Positions 1 to 8,663 of a stretch of 23,469 nucleotides of DNA are shown here, in pieces. This DNA is from Microbacterium sp. Lineage in GTDB: Bacteria; Actinomycetota; Actinomycetes; Actinomycetales; Microbacteriaceae. Both the position numbers and the translations under genes were made by a program. The notes under the pieces are model-generated. The model was not told where the DNA came from. It saw nothing but the letters and a program-made list of their open reading frames with translations, and made no database searches. The stretch is taken from NCBI GenBank assembly GCA_003476465.1, contig DMUE01000099.1, forward strand, positions 1 to 23,469, given 5' to 3'. Position 1 is the stretch's first letter, and each line of letters opens with the position of its first letter.

Positions 1-1848
1 CTCACTTGACTTGACGAATTCCGACTCGATAGAACGAGTCCCGAACGCAACGAGGGCGGGGATGTTGGCATGGTCGTGTTTCGCAAAGCCGCGAAGCGCG
101 TCGACAATGGAAATCAATCGCTTCTCATGATCGACGCCACGTTCTTCGCTCGCAAGCAGCAAGTCCAGCAGAGTGTTCGAAGCGAACGCGTCGAAGTCGT
201 ACTCCGCGATCTGCTCCAGTACATCGAGCAGATCCGAGCTCGTAGAGCGATGAGAGTAGGGTTCGGTTCCATCGGTGGGGGAACTCATCTTGCGTAAGAG
301 GTGCTCGATGACTTCCCGCGCCGCGCTCGCACCGACGAGTGAGTAGTGCTCCAACAGCTCGATTGGCGATGGTGCGGTCGACGTCGTGAGGACGCTCCTC
401 ATGAACATTCTCGCAGGGCCTCGTGCGGCGTCGACACCCATCAACGCGCACTTAATGGTTCTGCCGATGACCTCGTTGCGAGCGTTCGGTACCCACTCAG
501 CCAGCTCCGTCGGAGAGGTGGGGGCCGCGAACTTGGTGAAGATAATCCCGGCAAGACTCAGCGCCAATAGTTCTGGAACCACCTCGTACGTCTTGAGAGT
601 TCCCCCTTGGTAATTGGTCCGCTCCTCAACCTCGATCAGCCCGCCTGTTGCCAAGAGATTCAGCTGCGTACTCAGGTCCATACGTTGGATCTGCAGATGC
701 TCGGCGAGTCGAAGCAAGTCGTCGTTTGCTATCCGCCCGACGAGGCCAAGAACAGCAAGGAACGACGTCGTGGTGGACGGCAATCCAGCGCGGATCACAA
801 ACCGCTCTACCTCCGACTGCAGAGCTACCCCATCGAAAACGGAACTACGCGTTCGCTCGTCCTTGAGGAGATCTGCGAGGTGAGCCGCCCATCCAACTCG
901 CCCCATAGCTTGGGCGAGAATCCTCTGGATTACCGAGCGGTTTCGAATCCCTCGGTCCTGGACGACCTCCGCAATCTGGGTTCGCGTCAGCAGCCCAACC
1001 TCGATCCGACGGGCCGCGGGCAAACCCGTGGCGACCTCGGTCACTTCATGCGGCCAACAGACTGCAATGATGCGAAATTCGAGGCCCTCTGCGCTGCGAA
1101 CCGCTCTCAATCTGGCAAGGATTTCCCCCCGCACGCCGGCGTCATCTACCGCAACCATCGCGGGCTTGGAGTCGAGGAGATCATCCATCAGCCGATCGTC
1201 GGGTGGCGATCCCTGAACGAACACCAGGCCGTCGAGGGCCTCGAGCACCGACGTCTTACCTGCGCCCGCGACTCCCCAGACGATGAGATCCGAACTAGCC
1301 GACTCGATCTCACCGACCACATCGGCGCGACCGACCAGGGAAACACGCTCCATTGTGGGACGAGCCGGGTCGGAGACACTCGCCAGGGAGTAGGGGCCAC
1401 CGGGGAGGGAGAGCAGTCGTTGCCGCCAATGTCCCTCGGATGCGAGTCGAGCGGCGAAATAGCTGCGGTCGTAGATGGCAATCAACCTGTAACCCTCGCG
1501 CTGTGCCATCGCCTCGAGCGAGCGGCGCTGAGTCTGATTCAGAACCGCAAGGCTGACCGCGATTACCTCGTCGCCTTTCACGTGGTGACTTCGCATTGAT
1601 CGCAGGGAGCTGCGCAGGTTGGCGCGGGCCCCCTTTTCGGTGCGTGATGAAGTCACGGTCATCTGGATCGGTGTGGCATCCCGCCGAATGATCTCCGCGT
1701 CCCGGCCGTGGTCCGTGCCGCCTGGAATTGGGCTGAGCCCACTTATCGACTCGCCCAGCAACGACCCGGCACACTCCTCAAAGGTGGACGGATCAATGCG
1801 GTGCGCAGGGTCCGCTAGTGCACGCGCAACTCGCTCGATGATGTTCAC
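1..1848 (-). CDS. STAND-type P-loop NTPase with possible nuclease-like N-terminus (3' end outside window)
   Basis: An open frame of 616 codons runs off the left edge of the window. The GTG start at 1848 is chosen because GGAGGT lies 7 bases upstream; a stop sits just beyond, at 1885-1887. Residues 1-165 contain GRDAEI (D50, E52) and IQMTVTSS (Q62), with K72 after them, an arrangement loosely like PD-(D/E)xK/Mrr nucleases; this part is weak. Residues 166-350 look like a STAND NTPase: LVGRADVV at its start, Walker A GVAGAGKTS (K198) and Walker B AMVAVDDAG (D235, D236). Residues 357-430 resemble a winged helix, followed by a helical region without a recognised motif. Known antiviral STAND proteins combine an N-terminal effector nuclease, a central NTPase and a C-terminal sensor, and this order would fit. 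The sensor end is not visible. A transcriptional regulator with an NTPase domain is the main alternative. The NTPase call is firm; the defence role is inference. Confidence 0.75.
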   Translation of the reverse strand, partial: MNIIERVARALADPAHRIDPSTFEECAGSLLGESISGLSPIPGGTDHGRDAEIIRRDATPIQMTVTSSRTEKGARANLRSSLRSMRSHHVKGDEVIAVSLAVLNQTQRRSLEAMAQREGYRLIAIYDRSYFAARLASEGHWRQRLLSLPGGPYSLASVSDPARPTMERVSLVGRADVVGEIESASSDLIVWGVAGAGKTSVLEALDGLVFVQGSPPDDRLMDDLLDSKPAMVAVDDAGVRGEILARLRAVRSAEGLEFRIIAVCWPHEVTEVATGLPAARRIEVGLLTRTQIAEVVQDRGIRNRSVIQRILAQAMGRVGWAAHLADLLKDERTRSSVFDGVALQSEVERFVIRAGLPSTTTSFLAVLGLVGRIANDDLLRLAEHLQIQRMDLSTQLNLLATGGLIEVEERTNYQGGTLKTYEVVPELLALSLAGIIFTKFAAPTSPTELAEWVPNARNEVIGRTIKCALMGVDAARGPARMFMRSVLTTSTAPSPIELLEHYSLVGASAAREVIEHLLRKMSSPTDGTEPYSHRSTSSDLLDVLEQIAEYDFDAFASNTLLDLLLASEERGVDHEKRLISIVDALRGFAKHDHANIPALVAFGTRSIESEFVKSSE

Positions 1849-1874
1849 AGGTCGGACCTCCGCTATGTCGTCCG

Positions 1875-1903
1875 AACTTATCGGTCAGTCGTGACGCTGG
1901 CGA
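1875..1903 (-). promoter_or_regulatory. Possible promoter of the STAND NTPase gene
   Basis: On the minus strand, TCGCCA (1898-1903) and TAAGTT (1875-1880) are separated by 17 bases, and the GTG start at 1848 lies 26 bases below the -10 box with GGAGGT between. The -10 fits TANNNT, and the -35 matches TTGACA at four of six positions. Spacing and position are good, but no experimental support is possible here. Confidence 0.35.
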
Positions 1904-2052
1904 AGACTCACGACGCCGTTGGTCGAAACGCATGCCGAAAGTGAAAGCTGCAGGACACCGCGAACCTGCTCTACGACTCACCAACCGGATGAGCGACTTG
2001 ATCAACTCCGCCGAAGCGGACAACAAGTTGCGGGGCCGAGGCCGCGAGAACC

Positions 2053-2304
2053 CTAGAGCGGTCGCAAGTTCTCGACGCGAAACCCATCGCCGTCGCGATG
2101 GACATCCTCGATGTCAGCCGTGTAGCTGCCCAGCATCGAGATCGCTTGCTGTTCAGTTGTGAACGGCGGGAGGTTCGCCTCCAGCACCGCTCGTGAGCCG
2201 ATCCGATTGCCGTCGTCGTCGAAGATCTCCACGGCGAAGGACGGGCTGTTATGCGGGAACGCGTGGGTATTGGGTCGGATGATTGCGTACATGTTGGAAT
2301 CCAT
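2053..2304 (-). CDS. Small hypothetical protein (83 aa)
   Basis: I do not recognise this family. The 83-residue product begins MDSNMYAIIRP and ends ENLRPL. It is polar, probably beta-rich, without a signal peptide or membrane segment; a stretch AVEIFDDDGNRIGSRAVLEA looks like a beta hairpin. The ATG at 2304 is preferred because GAAGG lies 8 bases upstream. The frame stays open to an ATG at 2361, which has no visible ribosome site, so a 102-residue form is possible. The gene lies between the STAND gene and the CoiA-like gene on the same strand, but gaps of about 200-260 bases on each side argue against one tight operon. It could be an accessory of either neighbour. Confidence 0.5.
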   Translation of the reverse strand: MDSNMYAIIRPNTHAFPHNSPSFAVEIFDDDGNRIGSRAVLEANLPPFTTEQQAISMLGSYTADIEDVHRDGDGFRVENLRPL

Positions 2305-2566
2305 TCTGGCCGCCTTCAAGGGGCCTCTACCTACTATCGGACGAAGGACGGAAGCCTTCATCTGTAATATCGACCAACCGCGCTCGCGCTGCGAAGATCA
2401 CGCCCGCACGAACCCAGTCCGGACTCCCTGCCGGAGCGGGATCATCGCGCTACCGAACCCGTCCCATAACCGACAGACAGAGGAATCCCGCAACCCCTGG
2501 TCCAAATTGGGCCGGAGTGCCGAGTGGGACCTCGCCGGGAAGCCGAAGCACTGTGGCTCGCCACTC

Positions 2567-4108
2567 TTAGGACCGCAAAGGATGGTTGAGAACCCTAGAG
2601 AGTCCTGATGCGCAGTGGCTGTGATACTCGCGAGCCTTATCGGTTGACGAACCCAATGCGCCAAGACAGTGGATGCAGGCAGGCTGGCCGGAGCCGGCCC
2701 GGCCTGACGCCCGCACCGGCAGCCCGAGGGAGCGGAGCTCGGCCGCGCTAAGAAGAAGCCCGGGTCGAGCTAGGAACCCGGCGACGCTCATGTCTCGCTC
2801 GTCCCGCGTTGCTGCGCTCTCTGCCTGTGGCTCGTCGACGGGTCCAGGGGCGCTGTCCGGCTCTGCCCCGTCCTCCGGTTGATGGGTGCGCACTTCGTAC
2901 TTGGGCCACTTGTCGTAGCGGTAGGTGGAGGGGAGCCGGGCGACGTGACCGTACTGCTCGAGCGCGTCCAGCCAGCTTCGCACTGCTTCCTCGGCGAGGC
3001 GCACGTCAGGATCCATCCGCTCGAGGTCCTCCGTCATCCCACGAATGCTGACCCGCCACCCCTCGCGACGTCCGTGGATGTATTTCAAGTACAGGCTCCC
3101 CTGCCACATCACGGGCGGAACCGGCAGCTGGATCACGGTCTTCCCGCTGATCGGAACATGCTTGAGAAAGTCCGGGACCACGCCGAAGAGGCCGATGATG
3201 CGCCGGTGCTCGGAGGTTTCCGCCCATACCCGCGCGTTGGCTTCGGACTTCTTGCGCACCCGGTTGTAGAAGCCGTCGTACGCGTCCTTTCTCCGTCGCT
3301 CTTGCTCCTCTTCCTCCAGGCGGCGCTGTTGCTGTTCCAGCCGGCGCTGCTCGAGCGCTTTCTCTATCTGCGCGGGCACGTCCAGGAGCGCAGCGATCTG
3401 GTCAGTGAGGAATCGTCGATCGGCATCGATCCGGAACTCGCTCAGCGGTTCGGACCGCAAGGAGCCGCTGCCCGAGCGGCTGAGGACCATCCAGTTGGGG
3501 AACTCGATCGGATACGCCGCTCGAGTCGTATAGCCGATGTGTTCGAACGTGGGATCGATCCACAGTATGGGCTGATCCGCCCCGCCCACGGCGGCCAACG
3601 TCGGGTTGGAGAGGAGCCATCCAGGCATCATCTCGTGGAAGTGCGCGCCCCTATACCCCCACAGCCACACGTCGATGATCCCCAGCTCGGCGTAGGAGTC
3701 GTGCCGCTCCTGCCACTCCGCAGGCGACATGCTCGCGTACTGAACTTCGAAAGCGATCTGCGCGCCGCTGGAGCGCGACGTGGCCATCACATCCGCGCGC
3801 CGGCGACCATCCGCTGTTGTCATCTCCAGCTCCACATCCAGAGACGGATACTTCTCCGTCAACCACCTCTGAATCAGTAGCTGACACTGCAAGTGCGCGA
3901 CGCCCATCTCATCGTGCCCACCACCGGAGATGTGAGAGAACCCATGCCGGCGACTGTTGCCTCGGTCAACGACTGAGAGCCTCTGCGACGGGCAGTCGGG
4001 AACCAGACAAGAGAACTCCTCACCGGCTTTGCGGCGCTCCTTGAAGACGGGCGCCGAGTTCTCCGGCATGTACTCGATCACGCCATCAGTCCCCAGCGCG
4101 AAGACCAT
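2567..4108 (-). CDS. Competence protein CoiA-like nuclease-family protein
   Basis: The 513-residue protein carries the CoiA-family core. A zinc-knuckle start has C34 and C39 (CLVPDC) with H55 and H59. H72 follows, then RRADVMA (D106) and AFEVQ (E121, Q123), the acidic and E-x-Q residues of the PD-(D/E)xK-like fold. Residues 246-292 are a strongly charged coiled coil. The tail has a second possible zinc site: CIHC (C478, C481) with H496, H498 and C499. CoiA is named for competence, but most members are unstudied predicted nucleases found in many bacteria. The ATG at 4108 has GGAG six bases upstream; a GTG at 4162 in the same frame lacks a good ribosome site. Next to a STAND NTPase gene it may be part of a defence or DNA-processing cluster; that is inference. 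Confidence 0.75.
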   Translation of the reverse strand: MVFALGTDGVIEYMPENSAPVFKERRKAGEEFSCLVPDCPSQRLSVVDRGNSRRHGFSHISGGGHDEMGVAHLQCQLLIQRWLTEKYPSLDVELEMTTADGRRRADVMATSRSSGAQIAFEVQYASMSPAEWQERHDSYAELGIIDVWLWGYRGAHFHEMMPGWLLSNPTLAAVGGADQPILWIDPTFEHIGYTTRAAYPIEFPNWMVLSRSGSGSLRSEPLSEFRIDADRRFLTDQIAALLDVPAQIEKALEQRRLEQQQRRLEEEEQERRRKDAYDGFYNRVRKKSEANARVWAETSEHRRIIGLFGVVPDFLKHVPISGKTVIQLPVPPVMWQGSLYLKYIHGRREGWRVSIRGMTEDLERMDPDVRLAEEAVRSWLDALEQYGHVARLPSTYRYDKWPKYEVRTHQPEDGAEPDSAPGPVDEPQAESAATRDERDMSVAGFLARPGLLLSAAELRSLGLPVRASGRAGSGQPACIHCLGALGSSTDKAREYHSHCASGLSRVLNHPLRS

Positions 4109-4288
4109 ACGCGTCTCCGGCGATCCAGTGAAAGCGCGGTACTCCTCGGCCGAGTGACTCACAGCGCGAACCCTAGCGGCGCTCACCGACAACCCGACAG
4201 AACGACTGCATCCCCCCGAGCCGCCTAGTGCCACAAGGCCCGTTCTCGCACCCATCGATGGCTAGGCAAGCGGCGCCGGCCCCGGCGA

Positions 4289-4294
4289 TAGTCT
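4289..4294 (+). promoter_or_regulatory. -10 box of a probable leaderless promoter
   Basis: TAGTCT fits the actinobacterial TANNNT -10 box. It ends six bases before the ATG at 4301, and no Shine-Dalgarno sequence is present. This is the standard geometry for transcription starting at the A of the start codon, giving a leaderless mRNA. It also fixes the start of the downstream gene. Confidence 0.5.
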
Positions 4295-4300
4295 CGGGGC

Positions 4301-5032
4301 ATGCCGCCAGCCAGCAGAAAGCTCGTCTTTCGACCGCTCATGGTCATCGCTGGCGGGCTGGCGACGGTGCTAGCCCTCATCCTCCCGGTGATTCAGATCG
4401 GCGGCTGGATCAGCGAGGAGGCCGTCTGGATCCTGTGGACGACGATTCCGGTGCTCGTAGTCGCGATCGTGCTTCTGGCTGCTCGCCTCGCGGCCGTGAA
4501 CGAGAAGTTGACCTCCGCACTGGACGAGGTTGTCGCAGGAGGCCAGAGGGCCAAGGACTTGGCACAGGAAGTCGAAGAAGCCAGAGCCGCGCTCGAGGCC
4601 TCCCGCTCGGCGGCAGGAGCGGATCAGCCTCCCGGCCTGGGAACGCTCGATCAAGCCCTTGCGGACCAGCTCTATGCGTATGCATCCGATCCGAATCTGC
4701 TGAGGACTCTCGGTTCGTTCTTCCCATACCAGATCCCGATGGAGCCGGTCCGGCTGATCGATGAGCTCTCGGAGCTTCCCATGACGCGGACGGCGCATGA
4801 TGGAGAACTGAACCGGCATGTCAGTGCCATCACGGGAGCCGCTGAGCTCTGGCGAGGAAGATTTCTCCGAGTGGCCTCGGCTGACGGTGATTTCTACAGC
4901 ACAAGATTGCGCGAACACGTTCCCGAAGAGGCGTACCAGCAACACGCCACGATGACAGACGAGCTTGGTGATGCCGGATTCGATCTGCACGACAAGCTCC
5001 TCGAATACCAGAAGTACTACGCATCGCTATAG
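4301..5032 (+). CDS. Two-helix membrane protein with coiled coil, function unknown
   Basis: The 243-residue product has two hydrophobic helices (about residues 12-33 and 42-62). A coiled coil follows at about 64-105, rich in Ala, Glu and Arg, and then a soluble C-terminal half without a motif I recognise. The second helix runs straight into the coiled coil, so the C-terminus should face the cytoplasm if the short N-terminus does. The gene is divergent from the CoiA-like gene, with about 190 bases between the starts, and a TAGTCT box six bases before ATG suggests leaderless expression. Membrane-anchored coiled-coil proteins occur as effectors in some defence systems, but no catalytic residues are visible here, so no function is assigned. 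Confidence 0.65.
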   Translation: MPPASRKLVFRPLMVIAGGLATVLALILPVIQIGGWISEEAVWILWTTIPVLVVAIVLLAARLAAVNEKLTSALDEVVAGGQRAKDLAQEVEEARAALEASRSAAGADQPPGLGTLDQALADQLYAYASDPNLLRTLGSFFPYQIPMEPVRLIDELSELPMTRTAHDGELNRHVSAITGAAELWRGRFLRVASADGDFYSTRLREHVPEEAYQQHATMTDELGDAGFDLHDKLLEYQKYYASL

Positions 5033-5571
5033 CCGCAGCCCGATGCCCAAGGCAGCAAACAGCCCCAGCGTGTGCGTTGGGGGCATCTTGTGCAGTTCAA
5101 AGTGTCGGACCGGATTCCGTTCCTCCCCGCCGTTCACGGCCCATATCGGCAGGTCGCGGCCCCAAAGAGCACAACCCGAGCACGCGTGACCGGATGCCGG
5201 TCGGTCAGCGGACGGATCGAGAAGAATGCAGGCGTCCTTGAACACTAGTGCAGGCGAGTGCGAGAACTGACACCGCTCGGGTTCCCGCAAGACCTGCCCG
5301 GTTGAGATTCGCGGTTCGGTGCGCCATACGGACGTGGCAGCAGCTCGTCGCGGAGCGCCATCCGCTAGAGCGGGAGTGTCTCGAATCCCTTGATATTGAG
5401 TCGTCTCAGCCACCCGTCGACGGGCATCGCGGACCTCTGCCAGCTTCCGTCCTCGTGTGCACAAATACCCAAGGTCGCGTGCACGAAGATCTCACGCCTG
5501 ACTGACTGGCGCTTCTGCGCACAGAGCGATCACAGCACACCACCAAACATCGACGAACTTCACAGTCCTGA
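5033..5571. other. Gene-poor interval between membrane protein and relaxase
   Basis: This 539-base stretch has no gene I can support. A minus-strand frame (5464-5027) has a plausible-looking C-terminal half with CSGCALWGRDLPIWAVNGG and could be the decayed end of a protein, but it has no ribosome site and its first half looks random. I saw no strong hairpin, repeat or origin-like pattern here. Confidence 0.4.
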
Positions 5572-8346
5572 CTACAGCCCGATCGACGGTCCCCCACGGC
5601 GGGCAGCTGGCGAGATGAATGGCCCCGCGAACGGGTCGGTGCGCGCAGGAGCCGGCCGCACCGGCTGCGCGGCACGGCGCAGTTCTGCGCGTGCCGCCCC
5701 GATCGCGTCAGCGATCGTCACCTCCGGGATGCCACGGATCATTGTGTCAGCGAGCGTCTCGCGCGCCGCGGCATCGCTCTTCTCCACCACGAGCACCTCG
5801 TTCGCCTGACGACCGCGCGTCAGCCCGACATAAAGCCCGGCGGCGTCCACGCCCGGACCGACGACAGATGCATCTGTGGTCTCGCCTTGGATGCCGTGAA
5901 CCGTGGACGCGTACGCGAGGTTCACATGATCTGCGACGTACTCGCACGAGACGTGGCGGACGTCGCCGCTATCGCTGAGGCTCACCAACTCGAGTCTGTC
6001 AGGCGTGATGCGCGCGACCGTCCAGATTGCCCGGTTGTCTACGCCGGCTTCGCGGTCGTTGCGGCGAGTCTGCACGACGTCGCCCTCGAGAATTCGCTGC
6101 TGATCTCGACCGATTGCGACTCGACGGCACGTCAGCTGCCCGCACTCCACCCGGCGCTGTTGGATCGCGTGGTTGACGGCGTCCGCCTGATCATTGGTCG
6201 CGGTGACAAGTGCGACGCGTTTGTGTTCGGCGGACCATCGGAACCAGGCATCGGTCAGGGCATCGCGAGCGGCGTCATCGCTCGTAACCCGGCGCACATG
6301 TCCGCGATCTGCAAGCTCGTCCGCTACGGCGCGGGCGGCATCCTTCGACTCGGGGTCGCGTAAGCGCAGCGAAAGCGCCGCATAGGTGCGGTCCCGGAAC
6401 CGATGAATGGCCGTCAGCTCGACCACGGCGCCGCTGCGTCTCGCCATCGCCGCCATGGCGCCCGAGTGCCCGACCGGCGCCGCCTGGAGATGATCGCCGA
6501 CCATCGCGATTCCCGCCCCGGTCTCGGCTGCGATCTGGGCAAGCGCGTTCGCCGTGTGCAGGTCGACCATGCCTGCCTCGTCGACAACAATGCGGTCGCC
6601 GGCGCGCAGCCGGTGCTTGACGGGTCGAAGGTACTCGCGCCCGCTGTCGGCGTCCACCTCACCGGGGCGGAGCCGAGTCCACAGTTCCGCTCCGGTCTCG
6701 TCACGCCGCCACCGCCAGCCGTAGTCGGCGAGGAGGGAGTGGAGGCTGGAAGCGGCCGCACCCACTTCGCGCGCGGCGACACTCGCCGCCTTCTTCGTGG
6801 GCGCCACGACGATCATCCGGCGGCCCTGATGCTGCAGGGCACGATCAGCGACCGCAAGCACGGTCGTCTTGCCCGCGCCGGCCGGACCCGTGATGGTGAC
6901 AAGCCGGTCGCTTCCGGCGATCGCGGCTGCAGCGTCGAGCTGTCCTGTCTCTATGTGGACGTCAGGCGCGACCGTCGTTGCGGCGAAGAGAGTTGTGAGA
7001 CGGCGGTCGAGTGGAGCCCCAGGCACGTTGAGCTCGTCGAATCGGGCACCGAGGTCGACCTTGAGAGACGCCGTTGCGGCCGCCATGAAGCCCTTGACGT
7101 GAACCGGGCGATCGCTCTCGTCAGAGAGAAGGTCAACGGTCATCTCGCGAGCGCGCGCTAGGACATCGTCGATCAGCTCCTGGAGCAGTGCGCGTTCTTG
7201 GACGATGCCGGATGCCGCCACCGCTCGCATCGCCCCGGCGCGAACGTCGAGCTCGCTGAACCGCCCACCGCGCGACGACGACCGACCGTCCGCATCGACG
7301 ATCGCCCTCGCGGCGAGAAGGTCGCGGTCGACGACACCCAGAGCCACCTTTATCGGGACCACCGGAGCGCGCGTCTGGAGCAGCCCGGGATCGATAGCGA
7401 AGAGCTCCTCACGGATCGACCGTTCCCACCGCCACTCGTCGATATCTGCGGGTTTGTTGGGTCGCGCGAGCGCCCACGCGCGTCGATCGATCTGTTGCAG
7501 GATGTCGTGGCTTGGGTGCTGGCCGGGGTGGGCGGCACTCCATTCGCCCAGAAGAGTGTCGCGCTGCGACTCGATCTGGTTCGACCGGCGAGAAAGGGGT
7601 CGCGCGGCGTGCGCGAGCTGCGCGATCTCGCCATCGGCGTCGAGGGTATAGCCGTGGCTCGCGAGTGCCGCGATCCATTCCGGGTCGGTCCGCGCGGCAA
7701 TTTCGCCCTCGGCATTGATCACCGTGTGGAGCCTCATGGCCACGCGCGAGTCGACAGTCGACCACTTCCCGTCGCGTCCCAGCACCTTCGCGTTGAGCCA
7801 CAAATGCCGATGAATGTGCGGTTCGAGCGCGCGGGATCGCCGATGTTGCAGCTCGACTACCTCGACGCGCGCAAGTTGTTCGCGAATGAGCCCGCCATGT
7901 CCACGGCGTGCGTTGAGCTCCCGCTGCCAGGTCAGGATGATGCGATCTCGCAGCCGATCTTGTAGCGCCTCGAACTCGTCTGCGAGGTCGGGGTGAAGGA
8001 GGGCAGCGATGCTGTACGTCTTCGGTGCGTTGATCGTCCCGTCCAGAATGAGGTCGGAGTCCGGCCGAAGCTGCGGGACCCCGCGAGGAACGCCTGTGAT
8101 CGGGTCTTGGCCGTTGACCCACCTACGAAGGGCGGCTTCGTCGAGCTCATCGCGCCCGGTCCGACCGTCCGCGCAGATGTAGCGAGTAACGGATCCCGAG
8201 CCGGTGTCGCTGTATGCGGCAAGTGCCTCGGCGCCCGTGCCGGCTCTGAGGTGGGAATCGCATGTGCCCTCGAACGCGTAGCCGATCGCCTGCCGCACAC
8301 CTCGGGATTCCTCACCCCGCTTCCACCGTTCAAGCCCACCGCGCAT
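5572..8346 (-). CDS. MobF-family conjugative relaxase/helicase (TraA/TrwC-like)
   Basis: This 924-residue protein should nick the transfer origin and unwind the transferred strand during conjugation. The relaxase half has NAPKTYSIAALLHPDL (the PKS-type MobF motif) and the three-histidine metal site HIHRH (H177, H179, H181). The helicase half is RecD/TraI-like: Walker A GPAGAGKTT (K493), motif II VVDEAGM (D589, E590), GDHLQAAP, STVHGIQGET and YVGLTRGR. The ATG at 8346 is preferred over 8370 because actinobacterial relatives start MRGG and because TACCCT lies six bases before it, a leaderless layout. The segment where relatives, as I remember them, carry DDYYLAEGTG reads CDSHLRAGTG, so the catalytic tyrosines seem absent. 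Y23, Y45 and Y56 are the only nearby candidates. No coupling protein or other transfer gene is present. Confidence 0.9.
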   Translation of the reverse strand: MRGGLERWKRGEESRGVRQAIGYAFEGTCDSHLRAGTGAEALAAYSDTGSGSVTRYICADGRTGRDELDEAALRRWVNGQDPITGVPRGVPQLRPDSDLILDGTINAPKTYSIAALLHPDLADEFEALQDRLRDRIILTWQRELNARRGHGGLIREQLARVEVVELQHRRSRALEPHIHRHLWLNAKVLGRDGKWSTVDSRVAMRLHTVINAEGEIAARTDPEWIAALASHGYTLDADGEIAQLAHAARPLSRRSNQIESQRDTLLGEWSAAHPGQHPSHDILQQIDRRAWALARPNKPADIDEWRWERSIREELFAIDPGLLQTRAPVVPIKVALGVVDRDLLAARAIVDADGRSSSRGGRFSELDVRAGAMRAVAASGIVQERALLQELIDDVLARAREMTVDLLSDESDRPVHVKGFMAAATASLKVDLGARFDELNVPGAPLDRRLTTLFAATTVAPDVHIETGQLDAAAAIAGSDRLVTITGPAGAGKTTVLAVADRALQHQGRRMIVVAPTKKAASVAAREVGAAASSLHSLLADYGWRWRRDETGAELWTRLRPGEVDADSGREYLRPVKHRLRAGDRIVVDEAGMVDLHTANALAQIAAETGAGIAMVGDHLQAAPVGHSGAMAAMARRSGAVVELTAIHRFRDRTYAALSLRLRDPESKDAARAVADELADRGHVRRVTSDDAARDALTDAWFRWSAEHKRVALVTATNDQADAVNHAIQQRRVECGQLTCRRVAIGRDQQRILEGDVVQTRRNDREAGVDNRAIWTVARITPDRLELVSLSDSGDVRHVSCEYVADHVNLAYASTVHGIQGETTDASVVGPGVDAAGLYVGLTRGRQANEVLVVEKSDAAARETLADTMIRGIPEVTIADAIGAARAELRRAAQPVRPAPARTDPFAGPFISPAARRGGPSIGL

Positions 8347-8352
8347 GCAGTC

Positions 8353-8358
8353 AGGGTA
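8353..8358 (-). promoter_or_regulatory. Probable leaderless -10 box of the relaxase gene
   Basis: On the minus strand TACCCT (TANNNT type) ends six bases before the ATG at 8346. GTTACA, four of six matches to TTGACA, lies about 18 bases further upstream. No Shine-Dalgarno sequence precedes either possible start. Confidence 0.4.
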
Positions 8359-8663
8359 CTCGGATTCCATGTCGAATGTAACTAGGAATCACCATTGGTG
8401 CCTGCGTGCATTGCTGTTCATTCCTGTTCCGAGGTTCACCCGTGTTCGGCTCCGGCGCTTTCGTTGGCGTCGGTCGGGTTGTGTGCGGTGTTGGATTGCT
8501 CGATCGGGCCTGATGGCAACCAGTGCGATCTTCTGAGGGAGAGTTGCGATTGGCGCGTTGCGTTCGCCAGCGTCTCTCGAACGGCGCTTGAGCGGCTGGT
8601 GTCACGCTCGCGACAACCCATCGTCGAGGGAGCGCTGCAACCTGCAGAGGGACGGGCCCGCGC

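Noticed and set aside
607..1599. Long plus-strand frame of 330 codons
   Set aside because: Shadow of the STAND NTPase gene on the minus strand, whose P-loop, start site and promoter are clear.
5027..5464. Minus-strand frame of 145 codons with a CSGC motif
   Set aside because: No ribosome site, random-looking first half, no known family; only the last third looks protein-like.
8371..8663. Candidate transfer origin next to the relaxase gene
   Set aside because: Only a very short inverted repeat (CACCA-T-TGGTG at 8390-8400) is visible; no nick-site consensus could be recognised.
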